A stretch of DNA of 64,000 nt, taken from NCBI GenBank assembly GCA_054601695.1, contig BAAHQB010000248.1, forward strand, positions 223,060 to 287,059, given 5' to 3'. The position numbers were made by a program, and so were the translations under genes. The notes beneath the pieces are model-generated. The model was not told the DNA's origin and ran no database searches. It saw nothing but the letters and a program-made list of their open reading frames with translations. Below are positions 54,951 through 64,000 of the stretch, piece after piece. The DNA comes from Amorphochlora amoebiformis (taxonomy: Eukaryota > Cercozoa > Chlorarachniophyceae). Position 1 is the first letter of the stretch. The number at the start of each line of letters is the position of its first letter.

Positions 54951-55843
54951 GTACGTGGTTTATTATATGATAGAGTATACTCACATTTGTAAATAATTTT
55001 ATATATATATATATATACATATATATACATATATATATATACATACATACATATATATATATATATACATATATATATACATATATATATATATACATAC
55101 ATACATATATATATTATATATATATATACCTCACGCATAATTCTATAGTTTATGTGTGCGTACATACAATTTCAATGACGTATGCAACCCTTAGGTTCCA
55201 CGTCCTCAGAGCATCATATGAGCCCCCTAGATCTGTGCAGCGCTAGCTATAGCTATGTCTATAGGCTTTCCTTATTTACATAGGGCACTGCTATTCAAGC
55301 CTGTAAAGTTATAATAATCAATGTCCAATGATCCGCCATTTGGCTCACGCACTGTATCTAGTGTATCTAGTGTATGCTAGTTTAAACTACCAGAAAATTT
55401 AAACTATGGTATAAAATTTGTGTGTGTGTGTGTATCTAGGTGTATATATGTACATATATATATACATATAATATGTACATATATATATATATATATATAT
55501 ATGCATGTATACTAGGTATACTAACGAGGCCACAGACAACGCACGGTTTTTCTTGTATCTAGAGTTATATCCGAGTACTGCTAGTACTGCTTTCTGGACA
55601 ATACACTACAGCAATATGAAATAGACAATACACTACAGCAATATGAAATAGTAGGATACTTCAAAATTGAATATCCCACTGGTTTATATACCAATTGCGG
55701 ACACGCCATGACAACACCACGATCTGGACCACTAGTTCATCAAACCAACTTTGTGCGCCTATCCATTCCCCCCAGCAGCTCTAGCCTATGATTAGCCTGA
55801 GCGACATTTTCTTTCGAAGTCGGTTGTACGTGCTCGGAAGGTT
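54673..55843. other. Intergenic region with duplicated 3' end, TA tracts and unique DNA
   Basis: The last coding bases and downstream DNA of the unrecognised + gene (GATGTACCTAGATTAGAGGG, then TAAG) are repeated at 54747-54774 with TAT for TAC. TA tracts occupy 54835-54950 and 55000-55130. The stretch 55140-55843 is unique, with a small duplication (GACAATACACTACAGCAATA at 55595 and 55624). No gene is recognised in it. Confidence 0.55.
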
Positions 55844-61826
<5,983 letters not shown>

Positions 61827-61867
61827 CTTGCATCGTGGCTATCACATATATATAAATATATATCTAG

Positions 61868-61904
<37 letters not shown>

Positions 61905-61924
61905 TTGGATGTGATTTTGCAAAT

Positions 61925-61964
<40 letters not shown>

Positions 61965-61969
61965 CAGGA

Positions 61970-63633
<1,664 letters not shown>

Positions 63634-63732
63634 TTTAGGGTTAATTCTAGGAGAACTAGGTAAGTCTTGATGCGTTTCGTAGCTCGTGGCGTATTCTTTC
63701 TGCTTCTGTGTATGTGTATGTTTATTACATGT

Positions 63733-63787
<55 letters not shown>

Positions 63788-63902
63788 TAGATATATGTAA
63801 TTGGCAGGTTACATATATATATATATGTATATATATATATACATATATATATATATGTATATATATATATTTTATAATATATATGTATATATATACATAC
63901 AT

Positions 63903-63958
<56 letters not shown>

Positions 63959-64000
63959 CCTGTAGTTCTTTGATTAGTCTATTAAGGGTTGGTTAATTCT
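63634..64000. other. Right edge: short unique segments and TA microsatellite
   Basis: 63634-63725 is unique; on the + strand it has a good donor (ACTAG|GTAAGTC at 63660) after a short segment, and on the - strand an open frame beginning [15 protein letters not shown] without a clear donor. 63738-63955 is TA microsatellite. On the - strand, 63963-63982 could be a small exon (LIKELQ). None of these can be assigned. Confidence 0.3.

Overview
This is a eukaryotic nuclear window. It has spliceosomal introns, interstitial (TTAGGG)n tracts, very large (TA)n and (GA)n microsatellites, and animal/plant-type genes. Nothing in it looks prokaryotic. An L-galactono-1,4-lactone dehydrogenase (last step of plant/algal ascorbate synthesis) beside a dynactin subunit and a Reeler-DOMON-cytochrome b561 reductase suggests a protist of an algal lineage with TTAGGG telomeres. 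The species cannot be named from sequence alone. Nearly all long open frames are translations of repeats (YIYI, NPNP, VRVR, SLSL, ERER). The real genes are chains of tiny exons, often 27-105 nt, that I joined by splice signals, reading phase and remembered family patterns.

Layout: 1-997, acidic C-terminal end of a + strand gene. 998-4127, TA and telomeric repeats. 4128-5942 (-), dynactin subunit 5 (DCTN5), 7 exons. 6091-17563 (+), a 12-helix MFS transporter, about 22 exons, head-to-head with DCTN5 across 148 bp. 18067-29657 (-), GLDH, 27 exons, complete. 29829-30445 (+), LSM7, 3 exons, complete, head-to-head with GLDH across 171 bp. 32458-47090 (-), an FRRS1-like ferric reductase (signal peptide, Reeler, DOMON, cytochrome b561), at least 28 exons, last exon not found. 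47154-47721 (-), a short P-loop reading frame. 48304-54672 (+), an unrecognised gene with one apparent membrane helix. 55844-61826 (-), a chain of exons from an unrecognised gene. The right end (61970-63633) is a GA minisatellite.

Introns hold almost all the repeats. C-strand telomeric repeats often run directly into 3' splice sites. A dispersed element of about 95 bp sits inside telomeric tracts, always in the same orientation relative to TTAGGG. In three introns the 3' splice site, with the first bases of the exon, has been copied into a tandem array upstream of the true exon. At least three introns of the MFS gene begin with GC instead of GT. The recognised genes are housekeeping and redox functions with no evident shared pathway: vesicle transport (DCTN5), solute transport (MFS), ascorbate synthesis in mitochondria (GLDH), U6 snRNP/mRNA decay (LSM7), and a reductase whose usual electron donor in this family is ascorbate (cytochrome b561).
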